The notes below the pieces were generated by a model that was not told the DNA's origin, searched no databases, and worked only from the letters and a program-made list of their open reading frames with translations. Positions 8,103 through 16,860 of a DNA stretch of 50,249 bases are shown here, piece after piece; within the stretch, counting starts at the first letter, position 1; the number at the start of each line of letters is the position of its first letter. This stretch comes from Pedobacter zeaxanthinifaciens (GTDB taxonomy: Bacteria > Bacteroidota > Bacteroidia > Sphingobacteriales > Sphingobacteriaceae), in NCBI RefSeq assembly GCF_003313335.1, contig NZ_QMHP01000004.1:271804-322052 (forward strand), given 5' to 3'. The position numbers and the translations under genes were made by a program.

Positions 8103-10016
8103 ATGAGTTCCACTTCCGACGCCAACCCAATTGCTGATCAAATTTTTGAGTTCATTGAATACACCAATGAATCGGTTTTTCTTACAGGAAAGGCCGGTAC
8201 CGGAAAAACAACTTTACTGAAACGGATAAAGCAGCAAAGCACCAAAAAAATGGCTGTTGTTGCACCTACGGGTGTTGCCGCAATGAATGCAAAAGGCACT
8301 ACCATCAACTCTTTTTTTCAGCTGCCGCCAGGATCTTTTTTCCCAGGAGATGTAGCTTTGCAACATCTTCAGGATGGGTTTTCGTCCATTCAATCTACAG
8401 TTAATGATTTGAGTTTCGCTAACGATAAACTAAAGTTGTTCAGGGAGTTAGAGCTGCTGGTAATTGACGAAGTTTCGATGGTGCGTTGTGATGTAATGGA
8501 CATGATTGATGCCTTGTTGCGCTCTGTTCGAAAAAATAGCAGTCCTTTTGGTGGTTTGCAGTTGCTGCTCATTGGCGATTTGTTCCAGTTGCCACCTGTC
8601 ACTAAAAGAGAGGATTGGTCTGTGTTGAGCAAAGTGTATGCCTCGCCATATTTTTTTGATGCTTTGGTGCTGCGGCAAAATCCAGTTGTACAAATTGAAC
8701 TAACCAAAGTTTACAGGCAAACAGAAGAAACCTTCATTAAAATTTTAAACGACATTAGGAATAATCAGATTGACAATGAAACTTTAGCTTTGCTCAATGA
8801 ACGATTTGATCCTGATTTTCAAGATGACGCGGACATCAATCCAATTATCATTACTTCACACAATGCGGAAGCCAATGCCATTAACCAACAGAAGTTAGAT
8901 GCGCTAAAAGGCGAGAGCTATACTTTTGAGGCAGAAATTAACGGTGAGTTTAAGGATTTAGGACTACAGGCGGAGCAGCAGCTTGTGTTAAAGGTTGGTG
9001 CGCAAATCATGTTCATCAAAAACGATACAGGCGACGAACGTAAATTTTATAACGGAAAAATCGGAAGAGTAAAATCGATTGATAATGGAGAGATTTATGT
9101 TGCTTTTCCAGATGAGGAAGATTTGTTACTCACCAAAAGCGCTTGGCAATCTTTTGAATATCAAATTGATGAGGATGAGCAAGTTTCGCAAAACCAAGTG
9201 GGTGAATTTCTCCAATATCCTGTTAAGTTAGCGTGGGCAGTAACCATACATAAAAGTCAGGGTTTAACGTTTGATCATGCCATTATTGATGCTGGCAAGT
9301 CTTTCATTAGCGGGCAGGTTTATGTGGCTTTAAGTAGGGTGCGAACTTTATCGGGTTTGATCCTAAAATCTAAAATTAATAAAGACAGTTTACGGTCGAA
9401 CAACGAAGTCATTAATTTTCTTCAACCTGCAATGGCCGGCGATTTGAATTTGTTGATGAAGCAGGCACAAGAAAAGTACATCTTAAATTTGGTTTTGGCA
9501 CATTTTAACTTTAACTCCATGATGGGTGCTGTTGATTTGATTCAACAAGATCCTGAAATTTATAAGGTAAATAATCCATTCCTAAAAACGCAAATGCAGG
9601 AAATAACCAGCGCCATTAAAAAGTTAGATGTGCTATTGGAAAAATTCAGGCAGCAAATCAATAACCTGTATCAGCAAGATGGGTTTGAAGCACAAGAAAA
9701 TTTACAAAATCGGATAACAGCTGCCAATGGTTATTTTGCCAACGAGCTCTCTGTTAAACTGCTTCATCCCTTGCTTAAATTGATTCGTGTTAAACCAACC
9801 AACAAGCTACAACAGCACATACAACACCAGCTTCAAAAATTAAGACAGCAGATAGAAAATAGCATTACTTTGATGCATATTGGAAGCGGTTTGTTAGCGC
9901 AACCTTTAGCTGCCAAAAACTACACGGAGTGGATTACTAAACATCGCCGAAGGCAAACTAAAACTTCCGAAAAACGTTCAGCTACGCAAGAAACCGTAAC
10001 TTTACAATTGTTTTAG
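8103..10016 (+). CDS. Pif1/Dda-like superfamily 1B DNA helicase
   Basis: This 637-residue protein reads as a 5'-to-3' SF1B helicase of the Pif1/RecD2/Dda type. Walker A is GKAGTGKT at residues 29-36. The APTGVAA motif follows at about 55-61. The Walker B stretch VIDEVSM is at 121-127, and the QLPP motif (LFQLPPVT) is near 160. The C-terminal motor half has the UvrD_C_2-type pattern AVTIHKSQGLTFDHAIID, then YVALSRVRTLSGL. The last 180 residues are helical with several QQ-rich turns and no recognised nuclease. Such helicases clear stalled forks, R-loops and DNA structures. The gene follows the hairpin-forming repeat array and is 32 bases before nnr, so the two may be co-transcribed. Confidence 0.88.
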   Translation: MSSTSDANPIADQIFEFIEYTNESVFLTGKAGTGKTTLLKRIKQQSTKKMAVVAPTGVAAMNAKGTTINSFFQLPPGSFFPGDVALQHLQDGFSSIQSTVNDLSFANDKLKLFRELELLVIDEVSMVRCDVMDMIDALLRSVRKNSSPFGGLQLLLIGDLFQLPPVTKREDWSVLSKVYASPYFFDALVLRQNPVVQIELTKVYRQTEETFIKILNDIRNNQIDNETLALLNERFDPDFQDDADINPIIITSHNAEANAINQQKLDALKGESYTFEAEINGEFKDLGLQAEQQLVLKVGAQIMFIKNDTGDERKFYNGKIGRVKSIDNGEIYVAFPDEEDLLLTKSAWQSFEYQIDEDEQVSQNQVGEFLQYPVKLAWAVTIHKSQGLTFDHAIIDAGKSFISGQVYVALSRVRTLSGLILKSKINKDSLRSNNEVINFLQPAMAGDLNLLMKQAQEKYILNLVLAHFNFNSMMGAVDLIQQDPEIYKVNNPFLKTQMQEITSAIKKLDVLLEKFRQQINNLYQQDGFEAQENLQNRITAANGYFANELSVKLLHPLLKLIRVKPTNKLQQHIQHQLQKLRQQIENSITLMHIGSGLLAQPLAAKNYTEWITKHRRRQTKTSEKRSATQETVTLQLF

Positions 10017-10048
10017 TAGCGATATTTATTGCTTTTAATGCTATATAG

Positions 10049-11542
10049 ATGGAAAATTTGCTTACCGCCATTCAAATGAAAGATGCTGATGCGTATACTA
10101 TTCAACATCAAAATATTACATCTGTAGATTTGATGGAGCGGGCTGCAGTTTCATTTGTTGAAGCATTTGCTAGAAAGATTGTTGATAAGAAAAAAAGTAT
10201 TGTGGTAATTTGCGGACAGGGAAATAATGGCGGCGATGGTTTGGCTATTGCAAGGCTGTTGAATGAGCAAGGTTATCACAATTTGAAGGTGTTTCTTACA
10301 CATTTTTCTGAAAAATCATCGGCAGATTATCAAGTAAATTTAGAGCGTGTAAAAGGATTGTTCAAGCTTGAAGATGCCCGTAACTTGGCATTGTCGGCAA
10401 CTGATGTGGTAATTGATGCTATTTTGGGTGCTGGGTTAAACCGGCCGCTAAGTGGCAATTATGAATACCTTGCTCAATTGATTAACCAATCTGGAGCTTA
10501 TGTGGTAGCTGTGGATGTGCCAACTGGGTTTAAAAGCGAGGGCGCTTTGGAACCAATTTATAATGGCGTTAGTGCTGATTATTGCATCACTTTTGAACGT
10601 CCTAAAATTAATTTCTTCTTTCCTGAAAGTTTACAGGCTTTAAAGGCATTTGAGGTTGTGCCAATAGGACTGGCAGAATCTTACTTGCAAAATGTGGCTA
10701 CGCCGTGGAAACTAATCTCGGAAAAAGCAGTAGGTAAACTGTTAAAACCTCGCTCTGCTTTTTCGCACAAAGGCACTTATGGCCATGCATTGGTTATTGC
10801 TGGCAATCCTGAAACAATGGGTGCGGCCTTGTTGTGTACAAGCGCTTGTTTAAACGCCGGAGCAGGTTTGGTAACGACATGTATGCCGCAAAGTGGTTTA
10901 ACGGCGCTAAATGTTGCTTTGCCAGAGGCGATGTTTTTAAATAGGGAATCCATTAAAGATGTTGACTTGCTTAAATTTAAGGCAGTTGCTATTGGTCCAG
11001 GTTTGGGAGTGGGAAAAGCACAAGCGGATATTTTAAGCCATTTTTTGGATAGTAAAGTAAACTTAGTGGTGGATGCCGATGCCATTAATATCCTTGCTGA
11101 TCAGAAAGAATTACTAAATGCATTGCAGGCCCAAAGCATCATCACGCCGCACATGAAAGAGTTTGATCGTTTATTTGGAAATCACAATAATTGGTGGGAC
11201 AGGGTTGCAACTGCTAGTTTACAATCGCAAAGACTCCAGCTAGTTATTGTATTGAAAAACCAATATACTTTTATATGTGTGCCAAGTGGCGATATCTTTA
11301 TCAATACTACAGGAAATCCAGCGATGGCTCAGGGTGGAATGGGAGATGTACTTACCGGAGTGATTACCTCGTTTCTAGCTCAAGGTTATAGCGCAGCAGA
11401 AGCCGCAATTTTGGGCGTGTTTCTGCATGGCAAATCAGGCGACCATTTAGCTCACAAAAGGGCGGTAGTTAGTGCATCTCTTTTATCTCAAGAAATTCCG
11501 CGAGCCCTTAAAAAATTGTTAAACAACGTGGTTGTGGGTTAA
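10049..11542 (+). CDS. nnr: Bifunctional NAD(P)HX epimerase/dehydratase Nnr
   Basis: Nnr repairs hydrated NADH and NADPH. The N-terminal YjeF_N domain (about 1-215) epimerises the R form of NAD(P)HX, and the C-terminal kinase-like domain (about 225-490) dehydrates the S form using ADP or ATP. The N-terminal half has GQGNNGGDG at 56-64. The C-terminal half has a GNPETMGAA stretch near 252 and the phosphate-binding GGMGDVLTG near 429. The 497-residue length is that of the fused bacterial enzyme. The ATG at 10049 begins the expected N-terminus, and the gene follows the helicase by 32 bases. Confidence 0.95.
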   Translation: MENLLTAIQMKDADAYTIQHQNITSVDLMERAAVSFVEAFARKIVDKKKSIVVICGQGNNGGDGLAIARLLNEQGYHNLKVFLTHFSEKSSADYQVNLERVKGLFKLEDARNLALSATDVVIDAILGAGLNRPLSGNYEYLAQLINQSGAYVVAVDVPTGFKSEGALEPIYNGVSADYCITFERPKINFFFPESLQALKAFEVVPIGLAESYLQNVATPWKLISEKAVGKLLKPRSAFSHKGTYGHALVIAGNPETMGAALLCTSACLNAGAGLVTTCMPQSGLTALNVALPEAMFLNRESIKDVDLLKFKAVAIGPGLGVGKAQADILSHFLDSKVNLVVDADAINILADQKELLNALQAQSIITPHMKEFDRLFGNHNNWWDRVATASLQSQRLQLVIVLKNQYTFICVPSGDIFINTTGNPAMAQGGMGDVLTGVITSFLAQGYSAAEAAILGVFLHGKSGDHLAHKRAVVSASLLSQEIPRALKKLLNNVVVG

Positions 11543-11807
11543 ATATTATCTAGCTCAGAAATTTTTTTAATCGGCTGTTTTCTTATTTGTTTAATTAAAA
11601 AACCTCTCCAGTTAAATTGTAAGCGGTTTTTATGAATTTATCTGCGTTATAATTCCGAGAACGATTGCACAGTTTTCTCTTTTACAAGAAAAAACAAATG
11701 CTTAAATCTGTATTAGATTTTAAATAAAGTAGTGTTTCATAGTCTTTTGCATGCAAGATTAAGAACACTTCGCAGTATCTATTAACCAAATTTATAACCA
11801 AATTGAT

Positions 11808-13094
11808 ATGAAAAAACGTGTACTTTTTTTCGCATGCATCAGTATGCTCTTTTCTTTAGGCATTAAAGCTCAAATAACTCCGTTTTCTGTGAAGTGGGAA
11901 TCAAAAGGCACCGGTTCTGGTAGTTATGGTATCATAAAAACAGTTACTGGAAACGTTGCAGGTACAGCTTTGGAAACATCTAGCGGTAGTTTTGGAAATC
12001 TGGGTACTTTAGAGTTGTACGCTTATAGTAATAGTACTAATGCTGCTTCCGTAACAGGATTGGCGTCTGATGATTCTTGGGGTAGATTTAGAGCAATAGC
12101 GACAATCCCTAATTTTTCGGATAACGATGTTGTTAATACGGCTCATTATGCTCAGTATATTATAGAACCAACTAATGGTAAATTTTTAAGACTAACAGAT
12201 ATTAGTGTGGTAGCAGTAGGTGGAGGCACAGGAAATGTTAGAATGGTGGTGAAATACTCCTTAGATGGCAATAATTTTTTTGATATGCCAGCTTTGGCTA
12301 CCTATTATGACGCTGCAGGTACGGCTGCTACGTACGCGGCTACGGATGCAACAACAGCAATACCATTAGTTGCTTCAAATACTACAGGTCAAACTCAAGA
12401 TAAAAGAGCAATTACCTACAGTAATTTAAAAATTAATGTAGATAATGGTCAAAAAGTTTATTTACGTTTTTATCCTTATTTAACCGGAACAACCGGTTCT
12501 TCTAGATATTTATTCTTAAGACTTTCTAGTTTTTCAGGTATTACTGCAGATAGCACATTACCTCTTGACTTTCTTTCGTTTACTGCTAAACCAGATGCCT
12601 TGGGTAAAACTGTAAACTTGGTTTGGAAAACTGCCAACGAAGTGAATACTCAAGATTTCGTTGTAGAAAGAAGAAGCGACAACACAGAATTTTCGACCGT
12701 GGGCACTGTTTTGAGTAAAAGTACTGCTGGCACACATAGCTACAGCTTTACGGATTCGAGGCCGTTATCAGGTACTGCTTATTATCGTTTAAAGCAACGA
12801 GACAAGGACGGAAAATACAGCTATAGCGAAGTGACAGATGTTAAGTTAGAGAATATTAGTTTAAATATCTTTCCTAACCCGGTAAGCAAAGAGCTTGTAG
12901 TAAGTCATGATTACGAGAAAAAATCTAGTACCATTAAAGTGGTAAGTTTGGATGGCAAGAGCCTGATAAAAGTTAATACAGCTACTGGTTCATCTTCCAC
13001 AACAATTAATGTATCCAATTTAACGTCAGGTACCTATTTGTTGGTTTACGAAGGAGAAGGAAAACCAAAGTCACAAAAGTTCATCAAGAAATAA
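11808..13094 (+). CDS. Secreted T9SS-sorted protein of unknown function next to pectinases
   Basis: The 428-residue product starts with a signal peptide (MKKRVLFF to about residue 21, ending IKAQ). Residues about 25-245 form a beta-rich domain that I cannot name. The last 178 residues (251-428) match the C-terminal module of the next two proteins: a region with WKTANEVNTQDF and YYRLKQRDKDGKYSYSEV, then a T9SS type A-like sorting tail with IFPNP and SGTYLLVY. The N-terminal domain resembles residues about 564-770 of the pectinesterase at 16861-21177: both share W-E near the start, HY--- with a P--GK/L segment, a YS-D segment, and GSSRYLFLRLSSF aligned with SSGRYAKLKSVYF. It could be a free-standing binding module for the same substrate. 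Function is inferred only from that similarity and from position. Confidence 0.8.
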   Translation: MKKRVLFFACISMLFSLGIKAQITPFSVKWESKGTGSGSYGIIKTVTGNVAGTALETSSGSFGNLGTLELYAYSNSTNAASVTGLASDDSWGRFRAIATIPNFSDNDVVNTAHYAQYIIEPTNGKFLRLTDISVVAVGGGTGNVRMVVKYSLDGNNFFDMPALATYYDAAGTAATYAATDATTAIPLVASNTTGQTQDKRAITYSNLKINVDNGQKVYLRFYPYLTGTTGSSRYLFLRLSSFSGITADSTLPLDFLSFTAKPDALGKTVNLVWKTANEVNTQDFVVERRSDNTEFSTVGTVLSKSTAGTHSYSFTDSRPLSGTAYYRLKQRDKDGKYSYSEVTDVKLENISLNIFPNPVSKELVVSHDYEKKSSTIKVVSLDGKSLIKVNTATGSSSTTINVSNLTSGTYLLVYEGEGKPKSQKFIKK

Positions 13095-13167
13095 ACTAAA
13101 CCTTTCACCAATTTTTTATGCTAGCTACGGCTGGTAAAGGAATTTTTTTGCCCAAAAATTTAGTACA

Positions 13168-16100
13168 ATGAAATATATTCTAAAAACGCTATTGTTTGTC
13201 AGCTTCATCACTTTAAGTGTTTTAGCAAAAGCGCAATCCATTTATTTTACAGAAGGCTTTGAAACCGGACTGCCTACCACCAAGCCAACTACCGAAACAT
13301 TGGCAACGCTTGGTTCGGGTACTTGGGCAGTGAAAGGAGCTTATCGTTCTACTTCAAAATGTGATGGCACCTATGGCTTTAGGTTCATTGGGGGTGAAAG
13401 TTCATATGCCATTACGCCAGTGCTTAGCAACGGTGTTTCATCGCTAACATTTAGCAATAGTAGGGCTTCAGTTAGAACGATGACCTTTTTTGCGACTACC
13501 AAAACGGATCTTTCAACAATTACAGAAAGCGACTGGGTGCAAATAGGTACCACGGTTTCTACCAGCGCTGGATGCCCGGCAGGCTTGTACACGGTTAATT
13601 TTACACAAAATGCTACCATAGCAGCCACTGATATCAGACGTGTTAGAATTGTAAATGCTACAGCAAATGATAACGATATTGATGGGCTTTCCATCTCATC
13701 TGCGGTAGCAACAGTAAGTTCGGATGTAGATGTAACCGCATTCAAATTGCCAGGACAAGTAGGTAATGAAGTCATCAATTATACTGCTGGGACAATTAAC
13801 ATCAATGTAGCGACAGGAACAAATATCACCAATGTTGCGCCAACCACATTTACTATTTCCAACGGCGCTACGGTAAGCCCTTTGGCTAATGCAACACAAA
13901 ACTTTACCAATCCGGTAAATTATGTAGTAACCGCTCAAGATGGTACCACCACTAAAAACTGGACAGTAACAACGGCATTTGTATTGTCTTCGGAAAAGGA
14001 AATTACTGCCTTTAAGCTTTCAAATGATCAAATTGGCAATGCCTCAATTAATAGCGCTACAGGACAAATTTTAGTGACCATGCCTACCGGTGTAAGTCTT
14101 TCATCACTTACGCCAGTTATATTTAACCTTTCAAATTTGGCAAGTGTAAGTCCGGGTGTAGGTGCTGCCCAAGATTTTACCTCGCCAGTACTTTATACGG
14201 TTACTGCTCAAAATAGCACTACAAAAAATTGGACGGTAACAGTGGTTACGGTTGATCCAAATTTAACTTTTAACACATACGAAGCTGAGAATGCAAACTT
14301 TACAGGCAAAGTAGATACACAGCATACTGGATTTACTGGTACTGGCTTTATCGATTTTTTAGCCACTGGCGACAATCAAATTACCTTCACTGTTTGTAAC
14401 CAACAAGCTGGCGTACAAACTGCAAAGTTCAGGTATTCTTTTGCTAAGGATGAAAATCGCTCTGCGGCATTATACGTAAACGATGTTTTTGTACAAACGG
14501 TAGATTTTCCAAGAACTGCAACATTTACAGATTGGACTGAGGTTTTAGTTTCCGTAAATCTTAATGCAGGGGTAAATGCTATCAAATTAGCATGGGAAAC
14601 AACTGATGGACCAAATTTGGATAGACTTGATTTATCAGGAGCACAATGTACCTCATACACTTTAGCCTTAAATACAACTAATAGCGGAACGGTAGCAATT
14701 ACACCTGCCAGAGCAAATAACAGGTATTTTTCTGGTGAGCAGGTTACACTGTTAGCTGAGGAAAAGCCTGCGTTAAAATTAGATAATTGGTCGGGCGATT
14801 TAAGTGGTACAACCAACCCACAAACCTTAACCATGAACGGTAATAAAACCGTAACGGCTAATTTTAGGGTGATCAATACTTATCGCATCACAACCAGTGT
14901 AACGGGTATTGGTAGCATTACCTTAAATCCGGCGGGTGGCGAGTATCCAGATGGAACAGTGGTAACGGTAACCGCTAATACGGTGTTAGGTTCTACGTTC
15001 CAAGGCTGGGCTGGTGCTTTGAGCGGTAATAATGCTACACAAACCATCACTGTTGATGGGAATAAGACCATAACCGCTACTTTTACAGATAATCTAAATA
15101 TCAATTTTAAGCAGCCGGTAGGTTTCGCATCAGCTAATGGCGATGGATTTAACGGCCCAACTACCGGTGGCGATGCTGTTGTACCGGGCTTCACTAACAA
15201 AACCATTTACATTAATGGTCCGGCTGAATTTAACAAGTTAGCCCAAACGCTTTATAATCGTATCAGGTATAAATACATGGATGCTAGTCCATTAACCATA
15301 GTACTCGAGGAAGGAGTTTACCAGGATGTGGCTTTAAGTCCGGCGATAGCAGTTTGGGGAAACCATATGTTGGATATCCAAGAGCAGTCTAACCTCACCA
15401 TCATCGGGCGTAAAAATGTAGTTTTCAAGTTTGGTATCAACGTAAAAAGAAGTACCAACATCATCATTAGAAATATCACATTCCAAGACTATTATGATGA
15501 TGGTATTAATATTGGAAATAATGAAACACACCATATTTGGGTTGATCATTGTACAGTTGGGCATCCAACTACCATGCCAGCTGATTCGGAGCATCCTGAT
15601 GGCGGTATTGATATCAAGGATGGCGCAAGCTATGTCACCATTTCATGGACTATTTATCGTAACAGTTGGAAAACAGGCTTAATTGGCCACTCTGATAATA
15701 ATGCAGGTACTGATGTTGGCCGCTTAAAAGTGACGCACTACGCCAATCATTTCTTAAATACTAACTCAAGAAATCCAAGGGTACGATTTGGGGAAGTACA
15801 CGTGCTGAATTGCTTGAGCGATGGTGTTAAACTTTATGGCATTGCAGCGGCTATTGGTGCCAATGTATTTGCAGAAAACAACTTTTACCTAAACACGCGT
15901 TGGGGCATGTACGCCGATAGGACTTTGGCAGATTTTAGAGCAGTATTCGGGAACAACTCTGATGATATGTTTACTTCCAAAACTGGTAATAAGCCAGCAT
16001 TTGGTTTGAAACAGGTAGGTAACGAGTATGATGATTCTGGCTTGCCTGTAATCACAGGACAAATCAATCCGGCAATGCTTAATCCTGGTGGTCGCTCGGT

Positions 16101-16788
16101 TAAATTTGATGAATTAAATGCAGCCAATGTGTTTAACCCATCAACTTACTACAGCTATACGCCGCTGCCGGCGTCGGTTGTGCGTGTAATAGTTCCTATT
16201 TATGCTGGCGCAGATAAAATAGACTGGTTCCCACAAACGCTGCCTTTGGATTTTGTTGCTTTTGATGCCAAAAAGGCTGGTACTGCTACCAATCCGCAGG
16301 TTAACCTAACTTGGAAAACAGCTAACGAAGTAAATACTGAAAAAATTGAGTTGCGCAGAAAAGGCGATAATGGGGATTTTGTGGTGATCAATACACAAAC
16401 TACCAAAAATATTGCAGGTGAGCACAACTATAGCTTTACTGATCGCAATCCTTTATTGGGCAATAACTATTATCAGCTTACACAATATGATAAGGATGGC
16501 AAAACTACTTCTAGTGAGGTGAAACTGGTGAACATTTTGGAAGTGGCCGAACAACTCAATGCCTATCCAAATCCTACTACTGGCATCATCACTATTAAAC
16601 ATAGTGCGGCGCAGGTAAAAGGTTCTATAACCGTTTTCGATACGCAAGGTCAGCAAAAGAACAAAGTTGCCATAATAAAAGGGCAGTTAAGTACCACTTT
16701 GAATTTATCATCATTAGCCAGCGGATTTTACTTGCTCAAAGTAGAAGTAGATGGTCAACATCAGCAAATAAAAATCATCAAAAAATAA
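13168..16788 (+). CDS. Multidomain secreted pectate lyase, PL1 family, T9SS cargo
   Basis: Pectate lyases cut polygalacturonate by beta-elimination and need calcium. The 1206-residue product has, in order: a signal peptide (1-23), an N-terminal beta domain, two Ig-like repeats each ending in a form of KNWTVT (about 190-365), a CBM6/35-like domain starting with YEAENANFTG near 371, two InlB-B/bacterial repeat units each ending in a form of NGNKTVTANF (about 495-645), the PL1 beta-helix (about 660-920) and a T9SS module (1025-1206). In the PL1 part, HHIWVDHCT near 788, DGGIDIKDGASYVTISW near 810 and NPRVRFG near 869 match the calcium site and catalytic arginine region. It lies 73 bases after the unknown secreted protein and 72 before the pectinesterase. 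It should act outside the cell or on its surface. Confidence 0.9.
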   Translation: MKYILKTLLFVSFITLSVLAKAQSIYFTEGFETGLPTTKPTTETLATLGSGTWAVKGAYRSTSKCDGTYGFRFIGGESSYAITPVLSNGVSSLTFSNSRASVRTMTFFATTKTDLSTITESDWVQIGTTVSTSAGCPAGLYTVNFTQNATIAATDIRRVRIVNATANDNDIDGLSISSAVATVSSDVDVTAFKLPGQVGNEVINYTAGTININVATGTNITNVAPTTFTISNGATVSPLANATQNFTNPVNYVVTAQDGTTTKNWTVTTAFVLSSEKEITAFKLSNDQIGNASINSATGQILVTMPTGVSLSSLTPVIFNLSNLASVSPGVGAAQDFTSPVLYTVTAQNSTTKNWTVTVVTVDPNLTFNTYEAENANFTGKVDTQHTGFTGTGFIDFLATGDNQITFTVCNQQAGVQTAKFRYSFAKDENRSAALYVNDVFVQTVDFPRTATFTDWTEVLVSVNLNAGVNAIKLAWETTDGPNLDRLDLSGAQCTSYTLALNTTNSGTVAITPARANNRYFSGEQVTLLAEEKPALKLDNWSGDLSGTTNPQTLTMNGNKTVTANFRVINTYRITTSVTGIGSITLNPAGGEYPDGTVVTVTANTVLGSTFQGWAGALSGNNATQTITVDGNKTITATFTDNLNINFKQPVGFASANGDGFNGPTTGGDAVVPGFTNKTIYINGPAEFNKLAQTLYNRIRYKYMDASPLTIVLEEGVYQDVALSPAIAVWGNHMLDIQEQSNLTIIGRKNVVFKFGINVKRSTNIIIRNITFQDYYDDGINIGNNETHHIWVDHCTVGHPTTMPADSEHPDGGIDIKDGASYVTISWTIYRNSWKTGLIGHSDNNAGTDVGRLKVTHYANHFLNTNSRNPRVRFGEVHVLNCLSDGVKLYGIAAAIGANVFAENNFYLNTRWGMYADRTLADFRAVFGNNSDDMFTSKTGNKPAFGLKQVGNEYDDSGLPVITGQINPAMLNPGGRSVKFDELNAANVFNPSTYYSYTPLPASVVRVIVPIYAGADKIDWFPQTLPLDFVAFDAKKAGTATNPQVNLTWKTANEVNTEKIELRRKGDNGDFVVINTQTTKNIAGEHNYSFTDRNPLLGNNYYQLTQYDKDGKTTSSEVKLVNILEVAEQLNAYPNPTTGIITIKHSAAQVKGSITVFDTQGQQKNKVAIIKGQLSTTLNLSSLASGFYLLKVEVDGQHQQIKIIKK

Positions 16789-16798
16789 TCCACCCAAT

Positions 16799-16833
16799 AA
16801 AATATGGAAGTGCAATCGCTTCCATATTTTCTA
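16799..16833 (+). terminator. Intrinsic terminator after the pectate lyase gene
   Basis: AAAATATGGAAG at 16799-16810 pairs perfectly with CTTCCATATTTT at 16819-16830 around an 8-base loop. The T-rich 3' arm completes a terminator. It suggests the pectinesterase gene, which starts 31 bases later, is at least partly transcribed on its own or through read-through. Confidence 0.7.
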
Positions 16834-16860
16834 TTTAGAATGTAAAATGTACACCAAAAA

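Noticed and set aside
13371..13778. Minus-strand open frame in the pectate lyase gene
   Set aside because: A shadow of the low-complexity beta-rich coding strand with no features of its own.
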